Made by a program: the position numbers and the translations under genes. Source: Linnemannia hyalina (lineage: Eukaryota; Mortierellomycota; Mortierellomycetes; Mortierellales; Mortierellaceae). Taken from it: a DNA stretch of 64,000 bases. The stretch covers positions 1,612,001 through 1,676,000 of the forward strand of contig JAHRHY010000010.1 in assembly GCA_019671135.1 (NCBI GenBank), read 5' to 3'. Positions within the stretch are counted from its first letter, which is position 1. The number at the start of each line of letters is the position of its first letter. Under the pieces are notes generated by a model, which did no database searches, was not told the origin of the DNA, and was given only the letters and a program-made list of their open reading frames with translations. This document shows, piece after piece, positions 35,194 to 47,400 of this stretch.

Positions 35194-37848
35194 ATGTCGG
35201 CCCTAGCCTCCCCCACAACCCCAACATCCCCTCCAGCCCTCAACATGGCCACAAAGCCCACACGCTCCGTTTCCTTCATGAAGCACGCCACCGTCACCAA
35301 TATCACCGACAGCACCACTAGCAACAAGGGCGGGAACACGACCGTGGTGCTGACGGGAGCCCCTGGGAATGTGAATCGATCCTCCTTCCGGCCTGGTCGA
35401 CGACCAGGTTACGTCCGCAAGGGACCTGTTCAGTCTGACTCTGACGCTGATTCGGACTCTGAGGACATTGTGGAGGAGGAAGATGAAGAAGAGGATGAGA
35501 AGGCGAATGGTGGAATCAGGAACGGAATCGGTGCATTCAGCCCCAAGCCAGTAGCAGGAACGAGTGCAACAGTGGGTGGGGTCGTACGGCCGGGTCAGAA
35601 CTATGTCCGTCGAGCGCCTGTTAATTCTGATACAGAGTCGGACGATGATGAGCCCGCCATGAGATCAGCAACGGTAGCACCCGTTTCCACATCTACGCCC
35701 ATAGCTGCTCTCAACCACACCAGCAACAGCACTGAGGAGGAGGAGAACAGTGACACGGATAACGAGGACAAGAAGAGCGGTGGGGGAGTGGGAGGGTTGG
35801 TCAAGTCCATGGCTCAAACCCGGATCGCAGGTCCAGGACAGAACTATGTCCGCAAGGCGCCTGTCAACTCTGACAGCGAAGACGACGACGATGACGACAA
35901 GCAGCATAAGCCAGCTGCAAGATCGACTCCTGCAGTTAATTCTCCTGCCCCACAACAACAACAACAACAACAACAACAGCCTCCTCACTCTGGTGGGAGT
36001 ATCCATAACCGACACTTGAACACCGTATTGGGAACCACAGGACTAGGAGGATCCTCTGCGCCCCATTCACGCACTTCCTCATATGACCCTTACGCCGCCG
36101 CTACTGTTGGAATCGTAGGAGGACTGGGAGTCGGGGGCATGCCGTCTCCGTTGTCGTCGCCAAGATCCGGGCCTGTCGCCACATCACCCTACAACGCCTA
36201 TACCCCTCCTCCCGCTACGAACCTGGGTATGGCCATCAACAACACCAGCAACTCGAGTCTCGGCAACCTCAGCAACAGCAGCTCCAATCCGTACCTCGCC
36301 GCATCGGCGACATCGGCGTCCTCACAAATCGCAACGTCAAACCTGGCAACCTCAATGGCGATCTATCAACAGCAACAACAGGAAATGGTGATGATTATGC
36401 AGCAGCAGCAGATCCAGATCGCGACCATGCAGCAGCAACAGCAGGCGTATCAGCTTCTTGTTTACCAGCAGCAACAGCAGCATCAGCAGCAGTTGCAGGC
36501 TGTTCACCAGCACCATTCTCGTGCTGCCAGCGCTAATGGATCCGTGCATAACCTCGACACCAACACCAACAAGGTCAACACGAGTGATAGTGACGATGAT
36601 GTGCCATTGGGGGAGAAACAGAACCATCTCCCACAACTGCCCTCGTTGCCTCAGTTCTCGTCCCTTATGGGCATGGGCTCATCTTCCTCGTTCACAACCC
36701 CGTCATCTCCCACGATGGCAGCGACGACTATTACACCTGCATCGCCCAACACTTATTCCCCACACCTCTCGGTCCAACAGTCGCCCCTCCTCCAACATAA
36801 CCGTCAGCTCTCGACGTCCTCTGTTCATTCAGTTGTCAACAACGGCAGTGGTGCTGTTTACCACCACCAACCAATTTCCTCGTCCCCTCTGAACCCCGCA
36901 ACCAGCAACGCCCCCCTCACTGGCTCCCTCCTCGGCGGTCAACAGCAAGTCTACAATGGAGGGCATTCTTACAGCCAAACGTCCTCCCAGCCACGTCTGA
37001 GCGATTTTATTGAAGAAGAACAGGAACGGTTGATCAGAGAGCAACACCTCCAAGCGACCGCCGCCGCTCTTGGCGGACACGCAATGACGACTCCTCCTAC
37101 ATCGTTCAATGGAGGAACCAGCCTGTTGACTAGCAGTTTCCCGGCCGGTTACCGTGGTAGTGTGGCGTCCGTGGTGACCCTCCAGCAGGCTTCGGGGATC
37201 GATAGAGGGTCGATGGCGTCCTTGAACTCGACTGGATCCAACGGCTCTGGTGGTTCTGGAGGCTCGGGAGGGGGAGGAGGAGGAGGACAACACCGCCCCA
37301 CAGGATCGCGGGACTCCTTCATCCCCCAAATGGGCCCTACTCTCATCCAGCAACAACAATACCTTACCCAACCTCATCAATTCCACCTCCAACAACAACA
37401 ACAGCAGTTCCTCCCCTACCAGCAACCAGCAACGCTTATCCACGTCGAGGCAAAACCCCCACCCCCCTCCGCAGGACTTGTTGGTGCCATCTCGGCAATG
37501 GAACGGGACAAGAAGCTTGCTAAAGCCCATGGAACCAACCAGCTACAGTTCCAACACCAACAACTTCAACAGCAAATGATGGTGAATGTTGAGAAGGAGC
37601 GGTGGTTGCAGGAGCAGAGGCGGTCTGCTTGGGAGGCCGGCCAGTTCCCTCAACAACAACAGCAGCAGCAGTTTGGACAGCAGGGGCAGTTTTTGCAACA
37701 GGGTGTGATGCCGGGAATGGGACAGCAGCAGCAGCAGGTGTACTATCAGCAACAGCCTATGATGATGCAGCTTCCGATGCAGCAGCAACCTGGGTGGACG
37801 TCTGCGGATGAGGATGAGGATGAAAGACCCTTGGGCGCTGCTCATTAA
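35194..37848 (+). CDS. Intronless polyQ protein with three acidic Tyr-Val-Arg repeats
   Basis: Not recognised. A single uninterrupted frame of 884 residues starts at an ATG immediately after a C/T-rich leader. A motif occurs three times near the N-terminus, at about residues 71, 131 and 213: (R/G)PG(QN)YVR(K/R)(A/G)PV(N/Q)SD followed by an Asp/Glu/Ser run, a casein-kinase-2-like acidic context. A second motif, acidic residues then x-P-L-G, appears twice: DSDDDVPLGE near 465 and DEDERPLGAAH at the very C-terminus. The middle and C-terminal parts hold many glutamine tracts (CAA/CAG mixed), a Gly/Ser run near 690, and two charged helical patches (FIEEEQERLIREQHLQ; MERDKKLAKAHG, then EKERWLQEQRRSAWEAG). 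Probably a disordered scaffold or regulatory protein; no membrane segment or catalytic domain. It converges with the kinesin gene, 133 bases apart. Confidence 0.85.
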   Translation: MSALASPTTPTSPPALNMATKPTRSVSFMKHATVTNITDSTTSNKGGNTTVVLTGAPGNVNRSSFRPGRRPGYVRKGPVQSDSDADSDSEDIVEEEDEEEDEKANGGIRNGIGAFSPKPVAGTSATVGGVVRPGQNYVRRAPVNSDTESDDDEPAMRSATVAPVSTSTPIAALNHTSNSTEEEENSDTDNEDKKSGGGVGGLVKSMAQTRIAGPGQNYVRKAPVNSDSEDDDDDDKQHKPAARSTPAVNSPAPQQQQQQQQQPPHSGGSIHNRHLNTVLGTTGLGGSSAPHSRTSSYDPYAAATVGIVGGLGVGGMPSPLSSPRSGPVATSPYNAYTPPPATNLGMAINNTSNSSLGNLSNSSSNPYLAASATSASSQIATSNLATSMAIYQQQQQEMVMIMQQQQIQIATMQQQQQAYQLLVYQQQQQHQQQLQAVHQHHSRAASANGSVHNLDTNTNKVNTSDSDDDVPLGEKQNHLPQLPSLPQFSSLMGMGSSSSFTTPSSPTMAATTITPASPNTYSPHLSVQQSPLLQHNRQLSTSSVHSVVNNGSGAVYHHQPISSSPLNPATSNAPLTGSLLGGQQQVYNGGHSYSQTSSQPRLSDFIEEEQERLIREQHLQATAAALGGHAMTTPPTSFNGGTSLLTSSFPAGYRGSVASVVTLQQASGIDRGSMASLNSTGSNGSGGSGGSGGGGGGGQHRPTGSRDSFIPQMGPTLIQQQQYLTQPHQFHLQQQQQQFLPYQQPATLIHVEAKPPPPSAGLVGAISAMERDKKLAKAHGTNQLQFQHQQLQQQMMVNVEKERWLQEQRRSAWEAGQFPQQQQQQQFGQQGQFLQQGVMPGMGQQQQQVYYQQQPMMMQLPMQQQPGWTSADEDEDERPLGAAH

Positions 37849-37981
37849 ACTAAAACCTAGGCACAGACATCAATTCCGTTGATAAAACCACAGACCCCCG
37901 ATCATAATACAAATAACATCATATCATAACAATCCAAATTAATTATAATGTAAGAAAAAGGGTTTTAATTTGTCGCAAGCC

Positions 37982-40900
37982 CTAAAAGTCGGCAAGGTTG
38001 CGGACAGAGAGCTCGGCTTTGAGCATAGTCAGCTCAGCTTCAAGGGAGGCAATCCGGCCCATATTATGCGTCTGCTCCTCCATCCGGAGCCGCCTCTCCT
38101 TCTGTGCAACATACTCCACCTCTCTAATCCTTGCCGCCGCCGCTGCCGCCATCGTCGAAGCCGCCGAAGAAGCCGCGCTCGACCCATTATTACTCGATCC
38201 ATGACTCGAAGGAGGTCCAGCAATTTCCATCTTGCGGATAGTATTCCTCAACTCGGTAATCATAATCCGGAACCCCTCCCTTTCCTCCTCCATCGCAACA
38301 ATCTTTTCCCGCTGCTCCTCCATCTCAATAATCAGCTCCCTAAACTCATCAGAGTCCTCAAAGGCAACCATATCCTCCAGCTTACGCTCCTGATCCATGA
38401 CTACGATCTCCAGTTCTCGCTTCGCCTGTCTCAACGACTGCAGCTCAGCACGATTCCAGGGCGTGTCCATCAGCTCCTCATCTTCTTCCTCGTCTTCAAT
38501 CGCCTGCACAGATTTGCCAGACTCGCGCGAATCCAGTCGCTGCAACGCCCTATGCTGCTGCTGAAGAGCTTTGAGCGCCGCAAGATCCCCACCGTCAACA
38601 CCATCAAACTCCTCCAAATTCTTGATATTCATGATCGAAGCCCGCTTCTCATTCAAGAACTTCTCCCTTGGAGGGTTATGCTCATCCATATTCTCAACCT
38701 TGGCCAACGTCTTCTCCAGATCCACCGAATCACCCTTGACAGCCTTCTCCAACGCAGTCTTCATCAACACCATCTTCTCCTGCTGGCTCTCCAACTCCAA
38801 CTGCAATTCCTTGAGAATCGTATCCTTACGCGCCAGGCGGGACTCAATCTCCTTTGGAAATTCCATCACAGTTCCGTCGGCAGACGTCTCAACAGTATAC
38901 CGTGCCGTGGGTGGATCAGGAGCTCCAGCGCCCTTGGTATGAACCGACGAAGAAGTCAAAATCAACTTTGTGAGATGATCAATACGCTCCTTGAGTGCAT
39001 TCCGGACCATATTCATCTCGACCATCTCCTCCTCATGCTTCCTCCGCTCCTTCTGCAAAAGACTCGAAAGCTCAGCCTGTTGAGGTCCAGAAGGTGCAGC
39101 TCCGTTACCAGGTCCTGAACTAGCGGAGCCATCTCCAGCAGTCAACATGAGCTGTGCCTTGAGTTCACTGATCTCGCGACGGTACTTCTCCAACAAAGCC
39201 TTGTCGTCCATCACCTGGTTGGTCTGCGCCTTGGTCACAATCTTCTTGACACGCGCCGCAAACTTGAGCGTGTTGTTCGACTCTTCCACATTCAAGTACG
39301 ACGGACTGATCGTGCAAATCACGGAGACGCGAGCACTGCCATTCAGCGAGGACTGCAGAATGCGCGTCAACTTTGAATCACGATACGGAATATGAGCCCT
39401 AAATAATTTCAAGTTATGAACGCTGTTAGTCTAAACGTGCACTCCTTGCCATGCAATTGGCAATCCCGCCTGTTCAAAAACACATCAGCCCAATTTACCC
39501 CTTCTCCTCGGTCAATTTGGAGATGACGGTTCCAAGGGTCAAGAGTGACTTGTTGATGAAAGCTCCTTCTTTGCGACGCTCCTCGTTTGACGACGCCTTC
39601 TCAGATCCTGCCAAATCAATCAAGTTCAGCTGTGACACCCTGACAGCACTTGCAGACTTGGATCCTGGTTTCCGCGCTGTAGGACTTCCCGCTGTCGCCG
39701 GTGATCTGTCTCTACTCTCAATGACCTATTAAAATATTGAATGGAAGAAAGATGATCGTGAGTTGCTTGTTTCTGACTAAAAGTGGACTTCATGAACATA
39801 CGCCATTCTGAAAAAAGGCTTCCTGTTTAACGTACGATTTGGAAGATCGAGTGGGATCTACTACTGTGTGCATTGAAATCCGTGGAGCTGACATGTCGTT
39901 GATCTGTTCACATAAAGGTTCAAGGTAGTTAGTATAATGAGTTGTGTTCGATGCAATAAATGGCCAAGTGCGCCTGAAATCCAAGAGACAAACTTACAGT
40001 CTCCTCGCTCGATGATGCGCATCACCTGAGAGGGTGCGGTAACAATCTCCTCCTTGAGCGGACTGACATACACGCCACGCTATCCACGTCGATAAGTACC
40101 ATAAGGTTAGTTTAATTCGTCCATCTAGGAACAAACTAGCACAGCGCAATATCAGTTTAATATGGAATAAGCACTGACGATGACTTACACGTTTGTCCTC
40201 GTGTATCCGCAAATCAATGGCTTCAGGGGAGAGTAAATCACGGATTGACTCGTTGTAGATCTCCAAGTAGGAGACACGCAGCAGGAACTCACGGTCCGAG
40301 TTCTCGCGAATGTACTTGAAGACGTCTTCAACGGCACGAGGTGTGATACCTGGTTGGGACTCATTTCCACTCTATCAAGTTATTTTCGGAGGAGGAAAAC
40401 CGAATGTGAGAGTTTGCTCAATTGATGCAGAACAAGTTGCAAGGCGCACCATTTTGTATCCAAGGCTGCGGTTGTCCTTACCATCGTCTATAGTATTCAA
40501 AGACATCGTTACAAAGAAGAGGATACAAGAGAATGTCAGTATGTAGTCTTTTGCCAGCCATGACACAATGGCGCATAGCAAACAAAGATCGAACAATGAC
40601 AGAATGTATGTCCTTACATATGTTTTTCCAGACGAGGTTTGACCGTAAGCAAAGACCGTTCCTATAAGACGAACGATGATGAAAGACAACATTATGGGGT
40701 CAATATCCCCGCCGGTTTTCCTTCTTTCTGATTCGTCTCACCAATGACTAGTAATATATCGCCTGTTACCATTGTATCCCTCCATGGCTGATAGGACCAA
40801 GTCCTTCACGCTGGTGTTGTAGATCAGCTCATTGTCGCTTCCCGTCAATGCGTGGTCTATTTACATTGCATGAAAGAAGGCATCTGGTTAGATATCAACG

Positions 40901-41675
40901 ACAGACATCATCATCATCATCATCATCACACATTCGTCCCATTTCCTATAGATAGCCTGTTTGACGCTCAAAAATAGCTACCGTATTTGTAATCGACGGC
41001 AACTCTCCTGGCTTGGACGGCATAGTCATCAGTGTAGGCAATGCTCGATCCGGTGTCTCCGACTGTCCAAACATCAGTGGGGCCGCCAGCGACCTTGAGT
41101 TCGGATGATGAAAAGGGACGGATGCGGACAGTGACAGTAACGTTCTCTGTCTTTGAACCACCTGGAGGATTTGCAGTGGCTGTAGTAGAAGCGGCAGCGG
41201 CAGTGGGGGTTGTAGTAGCCATGACAGGGGTTGAGGATTGTGGATCGAGGTGTGGGGAGGAGGAGGCAGGAGAGGCATGGGTTGCTTGTTGGGCTGCCAA
41301 GGGTGGTAACACAGGCTGGGTGGTGGTTGTTGGATAGGATACTGAGATCTTGCGTAGGTTAGTAGTTGTTCCTGGCGAAGGCGTAGAGGTAGTAGTAGTA
41401 GGTGTCCTTAGACCAATGTGGTGGTTCTGAGGGGTTAAGAGTCCTGAGGAGGAACCGGTTGGTTTGGGGAGCTGTCCGCCCTGAGGGAGAGGACGACTTG
41501 GGGGCCTTGGGGAGGCATACATCATGGAGGTGCGGTGGGCGGTTGAGGTTGAGGTTGTGGAGGAAGCGAGAGAAGCTGTGGAGGGGGTTGGGGAGGTTGC
41601 GCGGGAGGAAGGGTTGGAGGAGGAGGAAGGAGAAGGAGAAGGGATCCCCAGCCTGTCAGCGAATGACTTTAGCAT
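37982..41675 (-). CDS. Kinesin motor protein, kinesin-7 (Kip2/KipA/CENP-E)-like
   Basis: Nine exons (41675..40982, 40856..40770, 40661..40618, 40487..40482, 40371..40189, 40079..39998, 39903..39836, 39725..39499, 39398..37982) join in phase to 935 residues. A Ser/Thr/Pro-rich extension of about 175 residues precedes an N-terminal motor. Motor motifs are [15 protein letters not shown], the P-loop [13 protein letters not shown], switch [10 protein letters not shown], switch [35 protein letters not shown] and [12 protein letters not shown]. The tail is coiled-coil rich ([28 protein letters not shown]). The neck sequence and motor best fit plus-end-directed kinesin-7 motors that carry cargo along microtubules in fungi. 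Exon 4 is only 6 nt (ACGATG), supplying the Thr-Met of the P-loop motif. It is divergent from the KTR gene. Confidence 0.94.
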
Positions 41676-41690
41676 CTGATTGATCGGTGC

Positions 41691-41724
<34 letters not shown>

Positions 41725-41739
41725 CTTATTCTTGTGGTT

Positions 41740-42060
41740 GTGTGAAGGAAGGAATTAGAGAGGAAGAGTAAGGATGGGAATAGGTTGAGAAGGAAGAGAA
41801 TGTGAATGAGAGTCGGTTGGGAGGGAGATGTATTAAAGGAGAAAGGAGGGCCGTCAGAGTTCAGGAGAACAGGAACCGGCAGGAGGAGAAGGGCTAAAGA
41901 CGGAGAGTGAGAGAAGCAAGGGATCGAGAGAGGAGGAGGAGAAGTGACAGGAGAGAGGGAGAAGAAGAGGGAGAGGAAGGAGAGCGAGGAGTAGAAGAAG
42001 AAGAAGAGGAAGGAAGGAATGGACAATGAAAGAAAGGAAAGACGAAGAAAGAAAAAAGAG
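41740..42060 (-). promoter_or_regulatory. Long polypurine/polypyrimidine leader of the kinesin gene
   Basis: About 320 bases are almost entirely G/A on the plus strand, so C/T on the kinesin coding strand, just upstream of its start codon. It is the longest such tract in the window. The region is open in frame with the kinesin start for about 135 codons but has no ATG, so it is read as leader or promoter. Mirror-type polypurine runs of this kind can form triplex DNA (inference). Confidence 0.5.
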
Positions 42061-42337
42061 TCTGTGGATCTAGTGAACAATGAGAAAAAGAGGGCTTAGT
42101 GTTGGGGGTCCATGGATGGATGGATGTGCCCTGGAAGACTGGAAGTGCAAGTGCGAAAAGATAAAAAAAACTATGTGGGTGGGCTCATCCTTCTCTGCGT
42201 CAGTCACTGCTCCAAAGGACAGCAACACTCGCAGGTATCTTTTTCCCTTGAGCAGGCGACTCCTTGCTCTCTTCTCCTTCTCTTCTCCTTCTTCTCTCTC
42301 TCCCTTGCCCTTTTGAATTCAGGATGATCACCAGACG

Positions 42338-43830
42338 ATGATCCCTCGCAGACTCGCAGCGACAGGATGCAGGATACTCCTCTTCGCTTTAGCCTTCTTG
42401 GCTGGTTACCTATTCAAGCACACCAGGAACTCCACCAACACCGCCTCATCACTGGCTCACCATCATCAAAAAGCTCAATTACATCCACTTGCCACCAATA
42501 CCCTAACAACAGACATCAACTCTGTCATACCACCGCCACTACCAACAACAACTGGCGCTACTACATATACAGCTCAGAATGACGCACAGAACAATGCACC
42601 AAGGGCCAATGCCGCGTTCGTAGTCCTTCTGCAGAACAAAGACTTGCACGATATGCGAAAGACCATAAGGAACCTCGAGTCAGTCTTCAACCGCAAGCAT
42701 GGATACCCCTATGTATTCCTCAACAACGTGCCCTTCACCGAGCACTTCAAGACCCACATCCGTGCCATGACCACCGCACCCGTCAGTTTCGGTAAGGAAA
42801 AGCAGGAAACGAATTGGCTTTGTTGAAGGATCTTTGTGACTCGACGTCAATTGCATGTCCTCACGGCTTACTTTGTGAATCTGTCGATAGGATTGATACC
42901 CAAGGAGCAATGGAGTTACCCGCCATTTATCAACAAAACCCAAGCAGCACTGAACCGTGAGGATATGGAGAACCGCAACGTGCCCTATGGCGAGAGCGAG
43001 TCATATCGCCACATGTGTCGGTACGAATCTCCTCGTTCTGTTCATGTCAATTGCGCTCGCTTTATTTCCTAACCTCGCAGCTAACTCGCGTTGACTTGCT
43101 TTTTTAGATACATGTCGGGATTCATCTTCCGACACGAACTTGTCCAGGAATACGACTACTACTGGAGAGTTGAACCAGGAGTCTCGTTCTCATGCGATCT
43201 CCTAAACATTGATCCATTCATGATCATGAAGACCAAGAAATACAAGTACGGCTTCACGATCGCCCTCCCCGAATTTGTCGACACTATCCCGACTCTATGG
43301 GAGAACGTTAAGCGATTCAGGAAGCTTCACCCAGAACATATCGCCAAACGGAACTCGCTCGAATGGATCAGCTACGACAAGGGCGACACCTACAACAACT
43401 GTCATTTCTGGTCCAATTTTGAGATTGTCGACACGTCTTTCTTTCGATCCAAGGCGTACCTGGACTTTTTCCAGCTCCTAGACGATGCAGGCGGGTTCTT
43501 TTATGAACGGTGGGGCGATGCTCCTGTTCACTCGATTGCAGCGGCGTTGATGTTGGATCGGCGAGAGATTCACTTTTTCAACGAGATTGGATACCGTCAT
43601 GGGATGTATGAGCACTGTCCTGAGAGTCCAGAGTTGCAGCTCAAATGCGCCTGCGATCCCAAGGACAACGTCGGTAAGTACCCTCCTTCATTTTTTGTTG
43701 TTGTTGTGGATTGTTGAAAGAATGTGTTCTTACCGCCATGATGACGATGCTGACCTCTCTTTGTCCTCGGATGAGGTGTGTATTAGATTGGGTCCAGTTT
43801 TCCTGTTTACGGCGTTTCCTTGAGACATGA
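42338..43830 (+). CDS. KTR/KRE2 (GT15) alpha-1,2-mannosyltransferase
   Basis: Four exons (42338..42791, 42891..43020, 43108..43673, 43787..43830) join in phase to 397 residues, typical of the family. An earlier ATG at 42324 is closed after five codons, so 42338 is used. A short cytosolic N-terminus and signal anchor (ILLFALAFLAGYLF, about 14-27) make it a type II Golgi protein. GT15 motifs are present: NAAFVVLLQNKDLHDM, VSFGLIPKEQWSYP, YMSGFIFRH, YDYYWRVEPGVSFSCDL, YNNCHFWSNFEIVD and FFYERWGDAPVHSIAAAL. The last exon is 44 nt and ends DWVQFSCLRRFLET. These enzymes add alpha-1,2-mannose to O- and N-linked glycans of cell-wall proteins using GDP-mannose and manganese. Confidence 0.95.
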
Positions 43831-44470
43831 AGGGTGAAGAAGAAATAAAAGAATAATTGCAAGAGACACTAGAAAAAGGGGCCACCAAGAATTCTAATCT
43901 TGACCATGCAAGGCCCGAAGTATGTGATTTCTCAAGAAGAGAGGCGATCATACCAGAGGGTGGTCGGCCCACAAGGTCAATTGGTACTCCACAGTACCAC
44001 ACTACCCCTTTCTTTTCTCACCAAGAAATTGCCATACATACATCAAGGAGAGAAGGAAGAAGAGAAGGAAGCAGAGTGAGATTCCCCAGTGCATGAGTTG
44101 AGCGAGAGGGGGTGAAGGTGTGGGTGGCGGTGTCTGTCGATCGGTAAAAGTGATTCCACCTTCCGATCTCAACGATCCACGACCCATATTCGCCCACGCC
44201 TTTTCATAATTAAATACCTGTTGCACTCATCTTTTCATGCCCTGCAAAGAAGGCACATGCAAAAGAACAGGGCAGTGGAATTGAACCATCCACATACCCC
44301 ATCGACACCTCTTTCTTCCTTTTCTTTGCCTTTGCCCCTCTTATCCCTTCTTTGTCCCTCTTTCCCTCATTTCCCTCACTTCACACTCTCTCGCTGATTT
44401 CCTCGATACCCTACCAACTCACAAAACAAGAACAGCAACTTTTTCACGCCACCCTCAGCGACAACTAGAC
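43831..44470. other. Intergenic region
   Basis: About 640 bases between the mannosyltransferase stop and the start of the next plus-strand gene. The right half is a pyrimidine-rich leader (about 44300-44410) for that gene. No coding sequence recognised. Confidence 0.45.
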
Positions 44471-47400
44471 ATGGACTTTTCATCATATCGCCTCTCTTAC
44501 TTGAAGTCCATCATTTGCAGTTCTATCATCTCGACAACCGTGATCTGCACCATCCTCTCTTGCCCTTGCTTCTCTGACTCTACTTCAACAGGATCCACCT
44601 CGGGCTCAATATTTGTTTCCTCCTCCTCGTCAAGTCCGTACTCCCAGAACCGGCAACATTCCTCGTCGTCAAGGCACCACTACTACCTCAACCAACAGCA
44701 AAAGTCGCAAGAATCAACCCACTGGAACCCGCGGACAAGATCATGGACCTCTGCGAGCTCCCGTGACACAGCAGCACACCTCAATGACAGGGGCAATAGT
44801 GAGAGCAGGAGACGAAGCTTGTACCACACTCACCACCCTTTGATACCAATCTATGGAGGTAGCGATGCAGAAGATGAGCTGAGGGCTGCCGACCCGGACA
44901 ACTATGATGCACAGAGGGCTGTTTTTCTGAGACATGAACAATGGCCGCAGAGGAGTCGAGTGTCGGATCTCAGGAGTAGAAGTCGGCGCTGGGTCGTCGA
45001 GACTTTGTTCAGGAGTCTTGCCTCTCTCGATCGGGACGATATATACGACAGCGACTGGGAAGACGAGGAGGAGTGCAAGGATGAGGATTATGGCTTCCGG
45101 GAAAAGCAAGAGCAGGAAGAGAGCGACCTTGACGTTGGGGAAGTAGAGGAAGCAAAGGACAAGGAGAGCCATACCCTGGATACGATCCTTCAGCCAGCAA
45201 GCACTGGCAGTTGCCCGTGGATTCCACAATGGACATGGAAGTACAACCACCTCCAGCATCAACAAGAACGATGCCGTCTTCGTCGCCTGTACCCAATGCA
45301 CGATATCTTGGTCGATTCTCAATCGCACCAACAACAACAAGACCAACTATCGCGCCAACCGATCTCGCATAAGCAATTTTCACCGCGGTTAAGGACAAGG
45401 ACGACGCGGACATGGAGACCAGAGTCGATACACCCTCAAAGGCCAGATCGCCAACAACAGCATCGACATCCTTACAACAAACACAACCGGCAGAAGAAGC
45501 ACCTGGATACCGCAAGAGGTCGGTGTTCTCGTCGTTCCCGGAACGGCCGGCGTCCCTCCTCTTCCGGAACTTTTTCTTCTGCCTGCACTTCATTCATCAA
45601 CCGCATTTTTTCCCTCTCTTCACCTTCTCCCTCTTTTCTATCAACATTCACTGACTGCCGCAGGATCTTGGTGGACTACCTCAGCGACCCACCCAGACTC
45701 GCCAAAAGTTCCAAGGGCGCCATGGACACACTTCTCTTCTTCTTATTAGACCTACCCAACGGCCTCTCGTCTCTACACCAAGACCTCGCCTCTGCCCTCT
45801 TGTCGACCGCACCGCCAACCACCTCAACGCGTTTCTCTCACCAACGCCAACACCATGCATCGTTTTCCTCATGGTTCTCCAACTACAATCATCATTGGAG
45901 TAACAGCGTCCACGGACCACAGCGGATCCCTCCCCACCCACTGCTGGAAATGGCAGCCTCCAATATCCTGATCCGATTAGGGCTGTTGGTCGTCCTCTGT
46001 CTTGGAGCGTTCTACTACTGTGTCACCACGATGGAGCAACAGCAACGACAAATCGCAGGTGCGGATGGTGGGACAGGATCAAATTGGCTTGCTGATCCCG
46101 CCCCAGCCACCTCCATTACCGCCACCAACTCCACCTCAACAACCGCCTCCACAACCGGAGTTGCAACTACAACAACAGAGAGTCACCCTCGAAGGTCTTT
46201 GTCGGATCTGTACACTTCTGGCAGCGGTGCATTTACAACCACAGGAATGAATATGTCACTTGGATCGGCAAGACGAGCAACAGCAGGAGGAGCGAGCACA
46301 ATGTTGACACCAGGCATGACAGCAGCAGAGGTGATGGCTTCACCAGGCAGGAGTGTCAACAACCTTGAGCAACTTCACCGCCAACAACTACAGCAACAGA
46401 GTATGGGAGGTCAACTTTTGAACCTCACTCTTGTCAATGATGTGCAAACTGGTCCTGAATCTGCAGGTAACAAGTTTATATCTCCTTTAACATGCACATC
46501 GCATTTTTCATGACTTCCTTGTAACACATTTGCTAACACCAAATTCATATTTTATTTCTTTACTAGATTCAACAGCAACAGCACCTTCAACACCAGCGTC
46601 GATCACGGCAACTCTCATCTCTGCGCTTATCCGGACCACAGCTACTGCGATAGCCCTCACATGCGGGACAGACAACCACCTACACTCACACGTGCCGCCC
46701 TACTCTGCTTCAACAACCCCCACCCTCCCTTGCTCAAACGTGTTCTCAGGATCTGAGATGGTCGCAGATGGTAAGCCTGGTTTCGAACCTGGGTGGAGGG
46801 ACAACGCCAGGGATGGCGATATAGACCACAAGGCTCAAAAAAAGAAGGGCCCCCAGCAGAATGTTCCACAACCAACCTACAAGGAAAAGCAAAAGGACAT
46901 CGACAACAATAACAACAACGGCGACGACGAGACCATCTATCAAAGCGAACAAGAGTTCGGCCACTTCTCAACCATAGGGCCTTTCGACGCTGAAGATGAC
47001 ACGTCGAGAGAGTACCGCAACATGATGTACTACTCTTCCAACTACCCTCCTCCTTACAGTGCTACCTTTGGAAGTGGAGGAGGAGAGTCGAGTCGGTCCA
47101 ATTCTCGTCGTTCTAGTATCTTTACACCTTCTCCCTCGCCTCCTGTCCCAATTTTGGGTCAGGTCGCCGCCGCCGCCGCCACAGCTGTTGTCAGCCACAT
47201 CAGCGAACCACAAGGACTGGTGGAGGTGGATGAAAAAGAGGATGAGAAATCACCTTTCTGGACTCACTTTTATACATTGGATGCGTTAAAATCCACCATC
47301 ATCCACCGCATCTCTACCACCGCAACAGGAAGACTTCCATCCGTTCCCTCACACCAACAACAACAGCACGGTTTATGTTCTCGGCCATCGCCTCGCCAGA

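Noticed and set aside
44741..45593. Minus-strand frames of about 200 codons with hydrophobic stretches
   Set aside because: They are fully antisense to the first exon of the 1,016-residue protein, which has a phase-consistent intron and longer frame.
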